The notes under the pieces were generated by a model, which was not told the DNA's origin, did no database searches, and saw nothing but the letters and a program-made list of their open reading frames with translations. 33,486 nucleotides of DNA from Actinomycetes bacterium (lineage in GTDB: Bacteria; Actinomycetota; Acidimicrobiia; Acidimicrobiales; Acidimicrobiaceae), in the NCBI GenBank assembly GCA_021850605.1, contig JAJZLQ010000127.1, positions 1 through 33,486 of the forward strand, read 5' to 3'. Shown here one piece after another: positions 1 through 8,886 of this stretch. How positions within the stretch are numbered: position 1 is the stretch's first letter; every line of letters begins with the position of its first letter. Position numbers and translations under genes: made by a program.

Positions 1-32
1 CCGAAGGCGATTAACCGGCCCTCGGGGTGATG

Positions 33-1048
33 TCAAGGAAGAGTCTCGGAACGGGGTAGTTTTTCCAGGCGCCGAAGGTGCCCCTCGATACCGTCGATAA
101 CCCGTTGGTGGCGTTCCATCTCCGAATCCCAGCCCCGCTCTCGAGCGTCATCTCGCAATTCGACAACGTCTGCGAGTTGGCGCCTGAGCGCGCCTTGGAA
201 TATCGGCCCGGGGGCGAAGTTTTCGCAGGTCTCGCAGACGTTCGCATATTGACACGGGCCTGCTACCAGATGACGTGAGCAGTAGCCCGAGGCCAGGCGG
301 GTCTTCAGCATCTCCGAATGGATCCATTCGACGCGCTCCGGAACGAAATTGGCACTCGGGCCCGCGAGCGGGACAGGTGCCGGGGAGCCATCTTGTGCAT
401 GGCCTCGTCGTATGCCTCCTTCACGGTATCGGATGCGAGATGCGCATAACGCAAGGTCATCTCCGGGGTGACGTGACCAAGTAGTGCCATCAGGACGTGC
501 AGGCTCATCCCGCCGTTGATGAGCATGGTCCCGTAGGTGTGCCTCAGTTGATGCGGCGTCACGTGTAAGGGTCTGCCGGACTGGTCGAGAAGCCCGGCAA
601 TCTTCACCGCAGTGGCGAGGCCGCGCCTGATTCTCGCGCCGCCCATTTGGTGACCCGAGATCATGAACAGGAAATCGGTCGGCTTATTGGTGCGTGGGTG
701 GGGAATCGGGCGCTGACGCCCACGCAGTGCCACCCACTCGTCGAAGGCGCTGAGTGTGGTGTCGTCAAGGGGCACCGTGCGCTCGGTGTTGAGCTTTCCA
801 ATTGGCACACGCAGCCAACTTCCGTGTCGCGGGAAGTCCATCAGGCAGCCAAGTTCCAGATCGAGCAGTTCGCCGAGCCTCATTCCAGTGCCTCGGAGTA
901 TCTGGATTGCGCATCGCGAAGCCGGATCTGGTATGCCCGTAACCCCTTCCATCAGAGCGGCGTCGACCAGGGGTGGCAAGGCGCGCCGGGCTGGAGATGC
1001 CCGACTCATCCCAAACACGTCTTGCGACGAGGTTGGCTGTGCGGGCAA
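33..1048 (-). pseudogene. Frameshifted tyrosine recombinase (phage/transposon-type integrase)
   Basis: Two overlapping minus-strand frames together make the C-terminal two thirds of a tyrosine site-specific recombinase. The upstream frame (305-1048) carries the catalytic-domain signatures: Arg in GMRLGEL, HQLRHT, the LLGH box and the Tyr nucleophile region in MTLRYAHL. The downstream frame (33-311) supplies the usual tail, with a Cys-rich stretch (YCSRH...CQYANVCETC) followed by a charged helix. In-frame text upstream of 311 reads RVEWIHSEMLK, whereas the first frame ends SNGSIRRC, so a frameshift lies at about 335-375. The N-terminal SAM-like arm-binding domain is not seen before the in-frame stop at 1103. 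The sequence shows the break directly. That the gene is dead is inferred, and a sequencing error or programmed frameshift is less likely. Confidence 0.75.
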
Positions 1049-1403
1049 TCGGGATGTACGAGCCCCACAGCGAGGAACGCGAGATCGGCTTGCGCACCAT
1101 GATTAGGGAAATCCGCGCCGCGCCCGGGTCAATACCGCTTCCCGGGTGAGCGGTTGGTAGCTCTGGCAACCATCAAGTGTGGGGTCTCCAACGTCCATCC
1201 ATGGATGGAGAACGGCTAAGCCTGGACGTCGAGTGCCCGGGCCTGCCCTTTGGCCTACGGAGACAGCGCGGCCGCACGCTCGATGGGAGATTTGGGCGTC
1301 CTCGGCCTCAGAGGAGATCGCGCCGCGGCGTTGGTCGGGGTAAGATCCCGCGCATAGCCTCGTTGGAGGGACAGCTTTTCGTTGGAGGGCCGCACGCCGT
1401 AGT
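1049..1403. other. Spacer without a recognisable gene
   Basis: Short ORFs on both strands here (for example 1103-1492 minus) have Arg/Pro/Ala-rich compositions typical of GC-rich shadow frames and match no family I know. The stretch separates the integrase remnant from the SDR remnant and is probably decayed sequence. Confidence 0.4.
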
Positions 1404-1785
1404 ATGGGCCCCTCGCGGGGTATTGGCGCAGCCGCGGCACGAGCCCTCGATAGTGCAAGCGCCCGTGTTGCGCTTGTCGCACGGAGCGGCACCTAGCTCC
1501 TCGAGGTCGCCGGCGAACTCGATCACGATCCCGTCGTCTTGCTCGGCGACATGGCCGAGGTTGCATCTCCGCTGGCAATCGGACGGCAAGCTCTCGATGC
1601 GCTCGGAAGCGTCGATGTCTTGGTGAACAATGCCGCTGCGGCAGTGCGGCTCGATGCGGTAGATACCGATGCCGCCATCATCGACGAGATGCTGGCGGTG
1701 AACGTCCGCGCCCCTCTTTTGCTGTTCGCGAGCCTCGTGTCGTCGATGATCGAGGCTGGCCGCGGCTCGATCAACTGGATTCGCC
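1404..1785 (+). pseudogene. Short-chain dehydrogenase/reductase (SDR) remnant
   Basis: One reading frame from about 1404 encodes the N-terminal half of a classical SDR. It has the cofactor glycine motif (GPSRGIGAA), a beta2 region (ARVALVARSG), the NNAA motif (VDVLVNNAAAAVR) and the helix-4 Asn region (MLAVNVRAPLLL). An in-frame TAG at 1494-1496 interrupts it between ARSGT and LLEVAGEL. The similarity stops near GRGSIN (about 1775), just before the expected catalytic Ser/Tyr-xxx-Lys segment, which is missing. The text before GPSRGIG also looks shifted, since AVV fits only in a neighbouring frame. The ORF track shows only the part downstream of the stop (1539-1964). With a stop, a probable 5' frameshift and no catalytic half, this is a pseudogene of unknown substrate. 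Confidence 0.7.
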
Positions 1786-2240
1786 CACGGTGCTGTAATG
1801 GCCGGCGCCGGCGTGGCTTAACCGACGTGTTCGTGGTGTTTCTTATAGGTGGTTTTTCAGTGGTGAACCCGTGGGCGACGCGAAGCGTCATCCACGGGGG
1901 AGCACCAACCCCAACCAAACGCTTCCCAAATTGGTCCCGTCGAGGGTCGTTGCGGACGTTGTAACGAATATCTTCGATAATGGAAGCTTCGCTGGCTAGT
2001 TGTGAGCTGGAATCGGAATCGCCGAGGGACCCGTACCGTATAGTCGCCACTCCGGGGGACGTCCTGGCCTCCACCGTGCTGAACTCCGACAATCTCCGAT
2101 TGGGAGTTCCAGCGGTTTACCGCGAGGAAGATTTTGGCCGAGGTGGCGTGAGGTGCTTCAATTGGCAAGGCGGACTCGCCAGCCGTTCCCTTGATTGCGG
2201 TAATGCGCAGGTGGTCGTAGGAGTCGGAGGGAAAGTACAA

Positions 2241-2588
2241 GTGAGACGGCGGATGCTCAAATCCAAGATTCATCGAGCCACGGTTACTGGAGCCGACCTC
2301 AACTACGTTGGCTCGGTCAGTATCGACTCGGAATTGCTTGTGGCTGCCGACATCATGGAAAACGAGCAAGTGACGGTATTGGACGTCAATAACGGTGCTC
2401 GGTTCGAAACCTACGCGATCACTGGCAAATCAGGCGAAGTTTGTCTCAATGGAGCCGCTGCGAGGCTCGTCCACGTCGGCGATACGGTTATTCTCCTCAC
2501 CTACGCCGACTACGACGAGCAAGAGCTTCGCACTTATGCTCCTCGTGTCGTCCACGTCGGCGAAAACAATCGAGCCGTCGTCCACTGA
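2241..2588 (+). CDS. panD: Aspartate 1-decarboxylase (pyruvoyl-dependent)
   Basis: PanD makes beta-alanine from L-aspartate for pantothenate and coenzyme A synthesis. The family is made as a pro-enzyme that self-cleaves at Gly24-Ser25 to form the pyruvoyl group. I chose the GTG start at 2241, not the ORF-track start at 1980. GGAGGG lies about 9 bases upstream, the protein then begins [25 protein letters not shown], and the cleavage pair falls exactly at residues 24/25. Lys9, His11 and Tyr22 are at family positions, and RFETYAI holds the conserved Arg, Thr and Tyr. The [12 protein letters not shown] segment and a complete C-terminus give 115 aa, slightly short of the usual 115-140. No panB or panC is in the window. 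It sits alone between pseudogenes yet looks intact, so it is probably functional. Confidence 0.9.
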   Translation: MRRRMLKSKIHRATVTGADLNYVGSVSIDSELLVAADIMENEQVTVLDVNNGARFETYAITGKSGEVCLNGAAARLVHVGDTVILLTYADYDEQELRTYAPRVVHVGENNRAVVH

Positions 2589-3094
2589 GCCCCGCAGGGA
2601 TGGGTTCCCTAAGGATGATTCTTGCGTTCGCGCCACGTTGCGATCGCGCCGAACTGCTCGTGCCCACCAGGAAGATAAACCGCCTTCAGCGCTTTTGGAG
2701 GAGACGTGGCAGGCGGGTGGGGGCGTAGCTCGCGGCGGACATTGCAGCCACGAAGTACGCGCGTATACGAGTGGTTCTTGCTGTCGGGGAAGCTTGAGCA
2801 AGGAGGTCTGTGGACCAAAGCGCCCTGGTCAGCTCCGGGCTCGGGGGCGCTTCGGCTTTTGAATTGTCCGCCGATGGTCCCAGCACCGGCCGAGCGGGCT
2901 TGGAGGCATCTGCTGCCTCTCGCGGTGCCAGCCGTCGCCTACTGCCTCACCATGAAGTACGGATCAGAGCCAGCGGCATTGGTGCGCATCTGATCAAATT
3001 CTCTCGGCGTCGCCCGGCAAACTACGTAAGACCGAGTCAATCGTCGTTTTGCGGCCTGGTGCCGTAAGCGACAGGTGCCGGGCGGCGGGCCGGC
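2589..3094. other. Intergenic region, no supported gene
   Basis: About 500 bases lie between panD and the end of the sulfate operon. The overlapping ORFs on both strands have no recognisable domain and no convincing ribosome-binding site. I saw no GC hairpin followed by a T-run that would serve as a clear terminator for the converging panD and sat transcripts. Confidence 0.4.
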
Positions 3095-4294
3095 CTACAG
3101 GTGATCCACCGAGGGGGGTGTTGGTCCGTGTTCGTCCGCGCGTTGGCCGAATTCGGCGTAGGCCTGGTGCAGGATTTGTGCAACCTCGGCTCGCGAGAAT
3201 TGAGGAGGCAGCTGGGCGGCATCGCTAAGCATGCGTCGGACCGCGGTTCCCGAAAGATGAAGATGGTGCTCGGCTCCATGTGGGCAGGTTCTTCGAGAGG
3301 CAACCTGTTCGCAACGCTTGCAGTAGAAGGAATGCTCGAACTTGAGCACCTGGATGCCGAGCGCGGACGGGTCTATTATGTCGAAGATCTTTTGCGACGC
3401 GTAGGTCTCGTAGAAGTCGCCTACGCCGGCGTGATCGCGTCCAACGATAAAGTGGGTGCAGCCGTAATTCTTCCTGGCGATCGCGTGCAGCACGGCCTCT
3501 CGCGGCCCCGCGTACCGCATCGGCGCCGGATAGACCCCTAGCAGCACCCGTGACGACGGGTAATAGTTCTGCAGCAGCGCCCTATAGGCCGCCATACGCG
3601 TTCCGGCCGGGATGTCGTCGGCCTTGGTTGCCCCCACCAACGGGTTTAGGAACAGCCCATCAATGATTTCAAGGGCCACCTTGTGTAGGTATTCGTGGGC
3701 GCGGTGAACCGGGTTGCGGGTTTGGAACGCAACGATGCTCCGCCATCCGCGCTCGGCGAAGATACGCCGTGTGTCGTTTGGTTTGTAGTACTCGGTACCG
3801 CGATATCCCCTAGGCATGACGTGGAAGGAGAGGCTTCCTGCCACGGCGAGGGGGCCTTCCTTGAGCAGGGCGGCCACGCCCGGATGGGAAGTAGAGGTCG
3901 TGCCGTAGACGCGGTTCGCCTCGGTGTCCAGGTCGACTTCGAACACCTCGGCTATCTCGAGAGTTGCCAGGTGGACACCTTTGGACTTGAGCCGAACTCT
4001 CCGGTGCTTTGGCGCGAGAGACCTTCCGGGTAGTTGCAGTGTTATCGGAATTGGCCAGAGCTCCCCTGAGGGAAGCGACATGTCCTCTACCACTGTTTTC
4101 CATGCAAGCTGGTCCATAAAGCCCGTAAGCGGGGAGTAGGCGCCAAGGCCGATCATCTCCAAGTCGCCCAAGACGCGCGGTGAGCACTCCACGTCGAGAT
4201 CGGTGGACTTGGGTGTATCGGGTGCTACTAGATCGAAGTGCGTCAGCTCACCGCCGTGCGGCAATGGTAGCCATGGCCAGGAGGTCGTGTTCAT
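3095..4294 (-). CDS. sat: Sulfate adenylyltransferase (ATP sulfurylase)
   Basis: This enzyme activates sulfate with ATP to adenosine 5'-phosphosulfate (APS), the first step of sulfate assimilation. The 399-residue protein is the monofunctional homo-oligomeric Sat type, not CysD/CysN. It has the N-terminal PUA-like domain (LGAYSPLTGFM near residue 50), the nucleotide-binding motif QTRNPVHRAHE at about residue 190, and GRDHAGVG at about 282. Near the C-terminus, YCKRC...TCPHG resembles the zinc-binding cysteines of bacterial Sat proteins. It is the last gene of the minus-strand operon, 58 bases after cysH. The last 25 residues are Pro/His-rich and probably disordered. No fused APS kinase domain is present, and cysC is separate in the same operon. 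Confidence 0.95.
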   Translation of the reverse strand: MNTTSWPWLPLPHGGELTHFDLVAPDTPKSTDLDVECSPRVLGDLEMIGLGAYSPLTGFMDQLAWKTVVEDMSLPSGELWPIPITLQLPGRSLAPKHRRVRLKSKGVHLATLEIAEVFEVDLDTEANRVYGTTSTSHPGVAALLKEGPLAVAGSLSFHVMPRGYRGTEYYKPNDTRRIFAERGWRSIVAFQTRNPVHRAHEYLHKVALEIIDGLFLNPLVGATKADDIPAGTRMAAYRALLQNYYPSSRVLLGVYPAPMRYAGPREAVLHAIARKNYGCTHFIVGRDHAGVGDFYETYASQKIFDIIDPSALGIQVLKFEHSFYCKRCEQVASRRTCPHGAEHHLHLSGTAVRRMLSDAAQLPPQFSRAEVAQILHQAYAEFGQRADEHGPTPPSVDHL

Positions 4295-4352
4295 GATGGG
4301 GTCCTTGCTACTGTCGTAAACTGTCGCTCACGCTGTCTCGTCGAGGCCGCAT

Positions 4353-5012
4353 TCATCCAACGCCCCCCGGCGATCGAGTCTTGGAGTTCGTCCAGATCCC
4401 ACATTCCGTGCGCGCCTGTCCCTCGAACCGGCCGGCGCGCGGATCCTCGCCCGCCCTGACGGCTCTTGTGCAGGGCCAGCACCCCATGGACAGGAATCCC
4501 TCGAGATAAAGTGGGTGCAGGGGAAGATCGGCCTCCTGCCGGTAGGCTTCCAGATCCTTTCGGGTCCAGGCGATGAGGGGGTTGATCCGGACCGGATCGC
4601 CTTGCTCCACCTCCGCCAACGCTCCACGGGTCGTGGCGGAGTCCCTGGTACGCGCGTTGAGCAAGGCCGGAATGTTGCGCCGGGCCAAGTAATCGTAAAG
4701 CGGGGCAACCTTGTTTACCGCGCAGCAGCGCTGAGGGTCGGACAGGTATAGCGCCTCGGCGCTACCCTCACCATCAAGGGTGACAAACTGAGCCTGTCCG
4801 TAGCGGTTCTTGAGCAAGTCCCAAAAGTCGAGCGTCTGCGGGAAGTGATAGCCGGTATCGACAAAGAGGACCTCTCCGGAGAATCCTGCATTGACCGCCA
4901 CGTCTATGAGCACGCTGCCCGAGATGTTCAGGCCGGTCGTGATGGCCAGTCCTGGATGGTGCGCCAGCGCCCATTCGATGCGCGCCCGTGTCGCCTCAAG
5001 CAATTCGTTCAC
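4353..5012 (-). CDS. cysH: Adenylyl-sulfate (APS/PAPS) reductase, Fe-S type
   Basis: CysH reduces APS or PAPS to sulfite using thioredoxin-type electrons. The PP-loop core is seen in ITTGLNISGSVLIDVA and VDTGYHFPQTL. The Cys-Cys pair (RCCAVNK, about residue 95) together with CWPC (about 178) is the four-cysteine set that in this family binds a [4Fe-4S] cluster and marks APS-preferring enzymes. TECGIW near the C-terminus holds the catalytic Cys, normally ECGLH. The GTG start at 5012 has AGGGAG about 8 bases upstream and overlaps the cysC stop by 17 bases. The tail after ECGIW (TNSKTRSPGGVG) is unusual, and another frame reads more protein-like there, so a small 3' frameshift is possible. Co-occurrence with an APS kinase leaves the preferred substrate open. 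Confidence 0.9.
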   Translation of the reverse strand: MNELLEATRARIEWALAHHPGLAITTGLNISGSVLIDVAVNAGFSGEVLFVDTGYHFPQTLDFWDLLKNRYGQAQFVTLDGEGSAEALYLSDPQRCCAVNKVAPLYDYLARRNIPALLNARTRDSATTRGALAEVEQGDPVRINPLIAWTRKDLEAYRQEADLPLHPLYLEGFLSMGCWPCTRAVRAGEDPRAGRFEGQARTECGIWTNSKTRSPGGVG

Positions 5013-5544
5013 CGAGTTCTCCCTTCGAGCGCAGGAGTTCGAGCACCCGGTCCACGCATTCCGTAAGCGCCATTTCCGAAGTATCCAGCATCAGCGCTGG
5101 ATGCTCGGGCGTCTCATAGGGGTCATTCACGCCGGTCAGTCCTTGCAGTTCGCCACGTGCGGCTTTGGCGTAAAGAGCCTTGGTGTCGCGGGCCCGCAGA
5201 ACCTCCAAAGGCGCATGCACGAACACCTCGAGTCCTTGCTTGGACGCCTGGAGGGCCTCTGCGCGAGAGTCCCGGTATGGGCTTATGGCTGATACCAGGG
5301 CGGTGACGCCATTTCGCGTTAGCAGGTGGGCGATATAGCCGAGGCGGCGCACCTGCAGGTCGCGGTCAGCTCGCGAAAAGCCCAGGTCAGGAGAGATGAA
5401 TGAACGAATCTCGTCGCCGTCAAGGATCTCGACCGGGATGCGCCGGCTTTCCAACTGGCCGGCGACGGCGCGCGCGATCGTCGTCTTGCCCGCGCCCGAT
5501 AGGCCGGTGAACCAGACCAGAGGGGCGTGAAGCTGGTTAGTCAT
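4996..5544 (-). CDS. cysC: Adenylyl-sulfate kinase (APS kinase)
   Basis: CysC phosphorylates APS at the 3' position to give PAPS. The 182-residue protein has the P-loop GLSGAGKTT at residues 14-22, the LDGDEIR motif near 42, and the family regions GFSRADRDLQVRRLGYIAHLL and NDPYETPEHPAL. Its length is typical of the monofunctional enzyme. The ATG at 5542-5544 overlaps the upstream stop in an ATGA arrangement, so translation is probably coupled. In an operon whose CysH carries the APS-reductase-type cysteines, PAPS may serve sulfotransferases or the reductase may accept both substrates. That is inference. Confidence 0.94.
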   Translation of the reverse strand: MTNQLHAPLVWFTGLSGAGKTTIARAVAGQLESRRIPVEILDGDEIRSFISPDLGFSRADRDLQVRRLGYIAHLLTRNGVTALVSAISPYRDSRAEALQASKQGLEVFVHAPLEVLRARDTKALYAKAARGELQGLTGVNDPYETPEHPALMLDTSEMALTECVDRVLELLRSKGELGERIA

Positions 5545-6188
5545 GCTTGGAGGGCTCCTTTGCTTTTGCGGAAGTCGGGTAGTCGGTGCGTCGGTCTCGA
5601 GGCACGCGGGACAGACGGTGATGCGGCCCTGTGACCGCAGCGATAAAGGCTTCGCAGTTTGGACTCGCGGTCGGGCCAGTCAATTCCCGAGGGGGCGATG
5701 CCGTTGTCCTTAAAGGCTGCGCGATCCGACCGGAGCTGCTCGAAGACGACACGATCCTCGGCAGTTATCGTTGCTACAAGTCTGTCGGCAAGGCCCTTTG
5801 CGAAGGCGGGAGCCGCTCCACTGCTCGAGACGGCCAGCAGCAGTCCGGGATGAGCTTCACGTACCGACACGTGGTAGAAATCGCAGGTCTCGGGCTCGTC
5901 AACCGTATTGAGAAGAAAGCCGAAGCGCCGGGCGTAGGTTGCCAAAAGCCGGTTCAAGGCTTTGTTACGGTCGACGGCTATTACAACTTGCGCGTCGGCC
6001 AGGTCTGAGGCGGAGGGCATCCCGCGCTTCCGCCACTTCAGCATGTTCTCGCATTCCGGGCAGTGCTCGGGCCCGAAGGCGACGATCTCGGCATTCTCGG
6101 CCGCTGCTGCGACTATGCGTCGATGCCGTTCAATGCCTGAACCCACGACGGCGATCTTGCGCCCGTTCAGGAGGAGCGAGATGATCAC
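5541..6188 (-). CDS. Precorrin-2 dehydrogenase / sirohydrochlorin ferrochelatase-type protein
   Basis: This resembles the N-terminal half of CysG (Met8/SirC type), which oxidises precorrin-2 to sirohydrochlorin with NAD+ and in some members inserts iron to give siroheme. A Rossmann segment (KIAVVGSGIERHRRIVAAAAENAEIVAFG) starts at residue 10. It is followed by ADAQVVIAVDRNKALN, the VDEPETCDFYH region with its conserved Asn-Thr-Val-Asp lead-in, and LLLAVSSSGAAPAFAKGLADRL. The methyltransferase domain of full CysG is absent. The last 40 residues are basic and low-complexity. The GTG start overlaps the sulfite reductase stop as GTGA, and its own stop overlaps cysC as ATGA. Placement next to a sirohaem enzyme supports cofactor supply. 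Whether it also chelates iron cannot be read from sequence. Confidence 0.85.
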   Translation of the reverse strand: MIISLLLNGRKIAVVGSGIERHRRIVAAAAENAEIVAFGPEHCPECENMLKWRKRGMPSASDLADAQVVIAVDRNKALNRLLATYARRFGFLLNTVDEPETCDFYHVSVREAHPGLLLAVSSSGAAPAFAKGLADRLVATITAEDRVVFEQLRSDRAAFKDNGIAPSGIDWPDRESKLRSLYRCGHRAASPSVPRASRPTHRLPDFRKSKGALQA

Positions 6189-7912
6189 TTCGCAACCTCC
6201 AGTGCACGCCGCAGGCGCCTGGGGGCCGGCTTCAGGTCGTCGCGTCGGGCGAGGCCGGTTCTCGTGGCGAAGGTGCCAAAACGCTCGTCGCCGTCACGGT
6301 TAGCAAGGAAGAGGGAGAGCAATCGCCGCAATGTCGGGATTATCTCATCGCGGTCGACATCCTCGGCAAACAGCGCGTTTAACCGTCGTCCGTTCGAGGT
6401 ATCTCCCAAGTACATGTCGTAAGATCTTTTCGTTCGTCCGACCAGGCCGATTTCCCCCAGGTAGGGCCGGGCGCAGCCGTTAGGACAGCCGGTTATGCGG
6501 ACTTCCAAGGCTAGGTCGGGTACTCCCAGGGACGACAGGCACAAAGACAGCTCTTCGAGCAGTTCTGGCAGGTAGCGCTCCGACTCCGCCAGTGCCAGCC
6601 CGCAAGTGGGCAGCCCGACGCAGGCAAAGGACTCTCTTTGCAGCGGTGTAAGCATGGAGTCCACCGGCAAAGCTAAATCAGCTAGTCGTTCGATGATCAG
6701 GTCGGTCTGGTTGGACGCAAGATCGTAGAGGACCATGTCTCCCCGTGCTGTAATCGCCAGTGAGGGCTTGAACTCTTTGACGAAGTCCCGCAGTCGATCG
6801 AGAAGTGGGCCGGCCATGGAGTTCGCGATGCGCCCCGAGGGGAGCTTGATCCCCAGGCCGAAGTGCCCATCTCCTTGGTCGGTGCGTGCAAGATGGTCCC
6901 GGGTACGGGAGAACGTGTCCGGTGTGGTCGGGAGGATCCTGACGCCTGAGCGACGCTCCACCTCGGCACGGATCCGGTCTATTCCCCACTCGCCGACAAG
7001 GTATTTCAGCCGGGCGTGAGAACGGTCGCCTCGGTCGCCGTACTCCCGCTGGAGGGCAATAACACTGTCGCAGATCGCAAGGACGTCGTCGCGGCTCACC
7101 TCGCCGAGCAGCTCCGCAACACGAGCCAGGGTCGTGTCGTCGCTATGGCTTCTGCCGAGTCCGCCGCCTACGTAGACCCTCACCTTTGAGGGGTCCTGGG
7201 CGTCGATAACCAAGCCAAGGTCGTTGGCGAGGACGTCGACGCAATTGTCCGCTGAGGTGGCGATGGCAATCTTGAACTTGCGCGGGAGCATCTCCGGGCC
7301 GTATATAGAACTGTCGATGGGTGGCGCCCCAAGCACTTCGTTGGGCACTCGCGTCCCGTCGATCCACAGCTGCAAGTAGGCGTCGGCCGGGGCCTTGTAG
7401 CGGCGTGACAGGTCATTGGCGAGCCGTTCCAGGCCCAGGTCCTTTACTGCTGATTCGATGCCGACGCAGGCTACTACGTTCCTCACGACATCGCCGCATC
7501 CTCCCCAGGTGGTAAGGAGGGACTCGTTGATGGCGCTAATTACCACGCCCAGCTCATGCTTCGATATGAAGTGCAGCTGGATGCCTTGGCGAGTGGTCAG
7601 GCGGAGAGATTGGCTTCCCGTGCGACGCGCAAGGGTGTCAAGACTCAGGTATTGGTCGGCGCTGAGCCGGCCGCCAGGAATGGCAACCCTGACCATGTAG
7701 ATGTGCTCCAAGGGCTGCCCTGCGCGTTTGCGTACAGCCCGTACGTCGCGGTTGTCCTGTGCGTAGACTCCGTGAAATTTTAGGAGCTGCTTGCTTTCCC
7801 CGCCAACTTCGGGGTGCTCGTTGCGGATCTCCGTTTCCAGATCGCCCATAAGCAGGCGCGAGGCCTCCTTGATCCGCTCGATCTCGCTTCTAGTGGTCGT
7901 ATGCTCGCCCAC
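6185..7912 (-). CDS. Sulfite reductase, sirohaem [4Fe-4S] hemoprotein
   Basis: This enzyme reduces sulfite to sulfide with six electrons. The 575-residue protein has the duplicated nitrite/sulfite reductase ferredoxin-like halves. The first includes YMVRVAIPGGRLSADQ and LRLTTRQGIQLHFI. The cluster/sirohaem-bridging cysteines are arranged as CVGLPTC (about residue 430) and GCPNGC (about 474), giving Cx5C-x38-Cx3C as in CysI/SirA. The GTG start at 7912 has GGGGAG seven bases upstream and is favoured over internal Met codons. It is the first gene of the operon. No flavoprotein partner (CysJ) is present, so electrons may come from ferredoxin. A nitrite reductase of the same superfamily is possible, but the sat/cysC/cysH context argues for sulfite. 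Confidence 0.92.
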   Translation of the reverse strand: MGEHTTTRSEIERIKEASRLLMGDLETEIRNEHPEVGGESKQLLKFHGVYAQDNRDVRAVRKRAGQPLEHIYMVRVAIPGGRLSADQYLSLDTLARRTGSQSLRLTTRQGIQLHFISKHELGVVISAINESLLTTWGGCGDVVRNVVACVGIESAVKDLGLERLANDLSRRYKAPADAYLQLWIDGTRVPNEVLGAPPIDSSIYGPEMLPRKFKIAIATSADNCVDVLANDLGLVIDAQDPSKVRVYVGGGLGRSHSDDTTLARVAELLGEVSRDDVLAICDSVIALQREYGDRGDRSHARLKYLVGEWGIDRIRAEVERRSGVRILPTTPDTFSRTRDHLARTDQGDGHFGLGIKLPSGRIANSMAGPLLDRLRDFVKEFKPSLAITARGDMVLYDLASNQTDLIIERLADLALPVDSMLTPLQRESFACVGLPTCGLALAESERYLPELLEELSLCLSSLGVPDLALEVRITGCPNGCARPYLGEIGLVGRTKRSYDMYLGDTSNGRRLNALFAEDVDRDEIIPTLRRLLSLFLANRDGDERFGTFATRTGLARRDDLKPAPRRLRRALEVAK

Positions 7913-8886
7913 AGGTACGCTCCCCGGGTTAAAAGTCGACTAATCCGATCAACTTTATAGGCTTTCGTGTCATGTACGGTCCTCGTTGGCGAAGGATGGG
8001 CATTTGCGGCCCAAATACGGCAGGTGAGAAGGGGGGAAGATCGGGCGTGGTGGGGCCGGATCTCCAAAAGGAGCGCCTGAGTTCAGTCATGAGGAGAGGA
8101 GCGACCGCCCCGGCTTTGAAGACCGGAGGCTCCGGCGTGGCAGATCGTCGGCCGGTGCCATTGGCATCATTTCGGTGGACGGAGAGCGATACCTCCTCCG
8201 GGTAACGGAATTCCTAAGAGGGGGAACCATCTTGGCGCAGTGGTCCCGGCCAGACAGTTTGCCGCGGACGCTCTGCCGCACTGCCCGGCGGTGGGCTCCC
8301 TCAGGAGGGCAGGGGGGCGATCCTGCGCTCGAGGCTGCAATGCCGATTGGGCGCGAGGGGGACTCCCCGGGATTCAGCCGACCTGGGCGCGACCAACTCT
8401 GCCCTGCCGGACGGGCCGAGCCCCCTATGAGTGAGGCCGATCGACGGGCCCATCCTGGTTTGTTGCCAGGATCCAGTCGGCGCCGTACCGCAGTATGAGA
8501 GGGGAACGGTGCCGACGAAGGCGGTGTGCACTTCGCGCTTCGCGGTATCTGCGTGCGTCGTCACCCTGAGGCTGCCGCAGGCCGGTGCGTGAAATTCCTG
8601 CGGATGGGTTGCTCAGCTCGCCGATCATCGGGCGGGAACACCGTTTCCCTCGCCACCGGGACAGGACGCAATGGATGGCGGCGGCGACGGCTAAGCGGTC
8701 CGGGGACGGGTGCCGGCGCCCTCGGGCGCAAGGTGGAGGGCCGGGACCCAGCGGTACTCGCTCGAATTCCGGCACCAAACCGTGAGAGGTTCTCGGGCCG
8801 GGCAGCAAGTCGGGTCATCTGCGCGGGTGGGCACGCCACAACTCCGAAAGTGCTTGCGTGACTACGTGGCTTTGTGGCATTGTTTT
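7913..8886. other. Long spacer between divergent cys operon and hemerythrin gene
   Basis: Nearly 1 kb between divergent genes should contain the promoter of the sulfate operon (reading left) and that of the hemerythrin gene (reading right). An AT-rich patch at about 7930-7975 next to the sulfite reductase start is the likely cys promoter area, though I cannot fix -35/-10 boxes. Apart from an IS3-like trace near 8750 and a short protein-like stretch near 8155-8280, I find no gene. Confidence 0.4.
8740..8860 (+). pseudogene. Possible IS3-family OrfA (HTH transposase) remnant
   Basis: The plus frame around 8749 reads QRYSLEFRHQTVR, which closely resembles the start of IS3-family OrfA helix-turn-helix proteins. 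It continues as a degraded match (AGQQVGSSAR...PQLRKC). No OrfB, terminal repeats or target duplications were found, so this is at best a small relic. The call rests on a 13-residue resemblance and may be chance. Confidence 0.3.

Noticed and set aside
1857-2369. 170-aa minus-strand ORF overlapping panD
   Set aside because: Antisense to panD, with no family-like motif.
8153-8280. Plus-strand frame reading GAIGIISVDGERYLLRVTEF
   Set aside because: It looks protein-like for about 40 residues only, then degrades. No domain recognised, so it is left as spacer.
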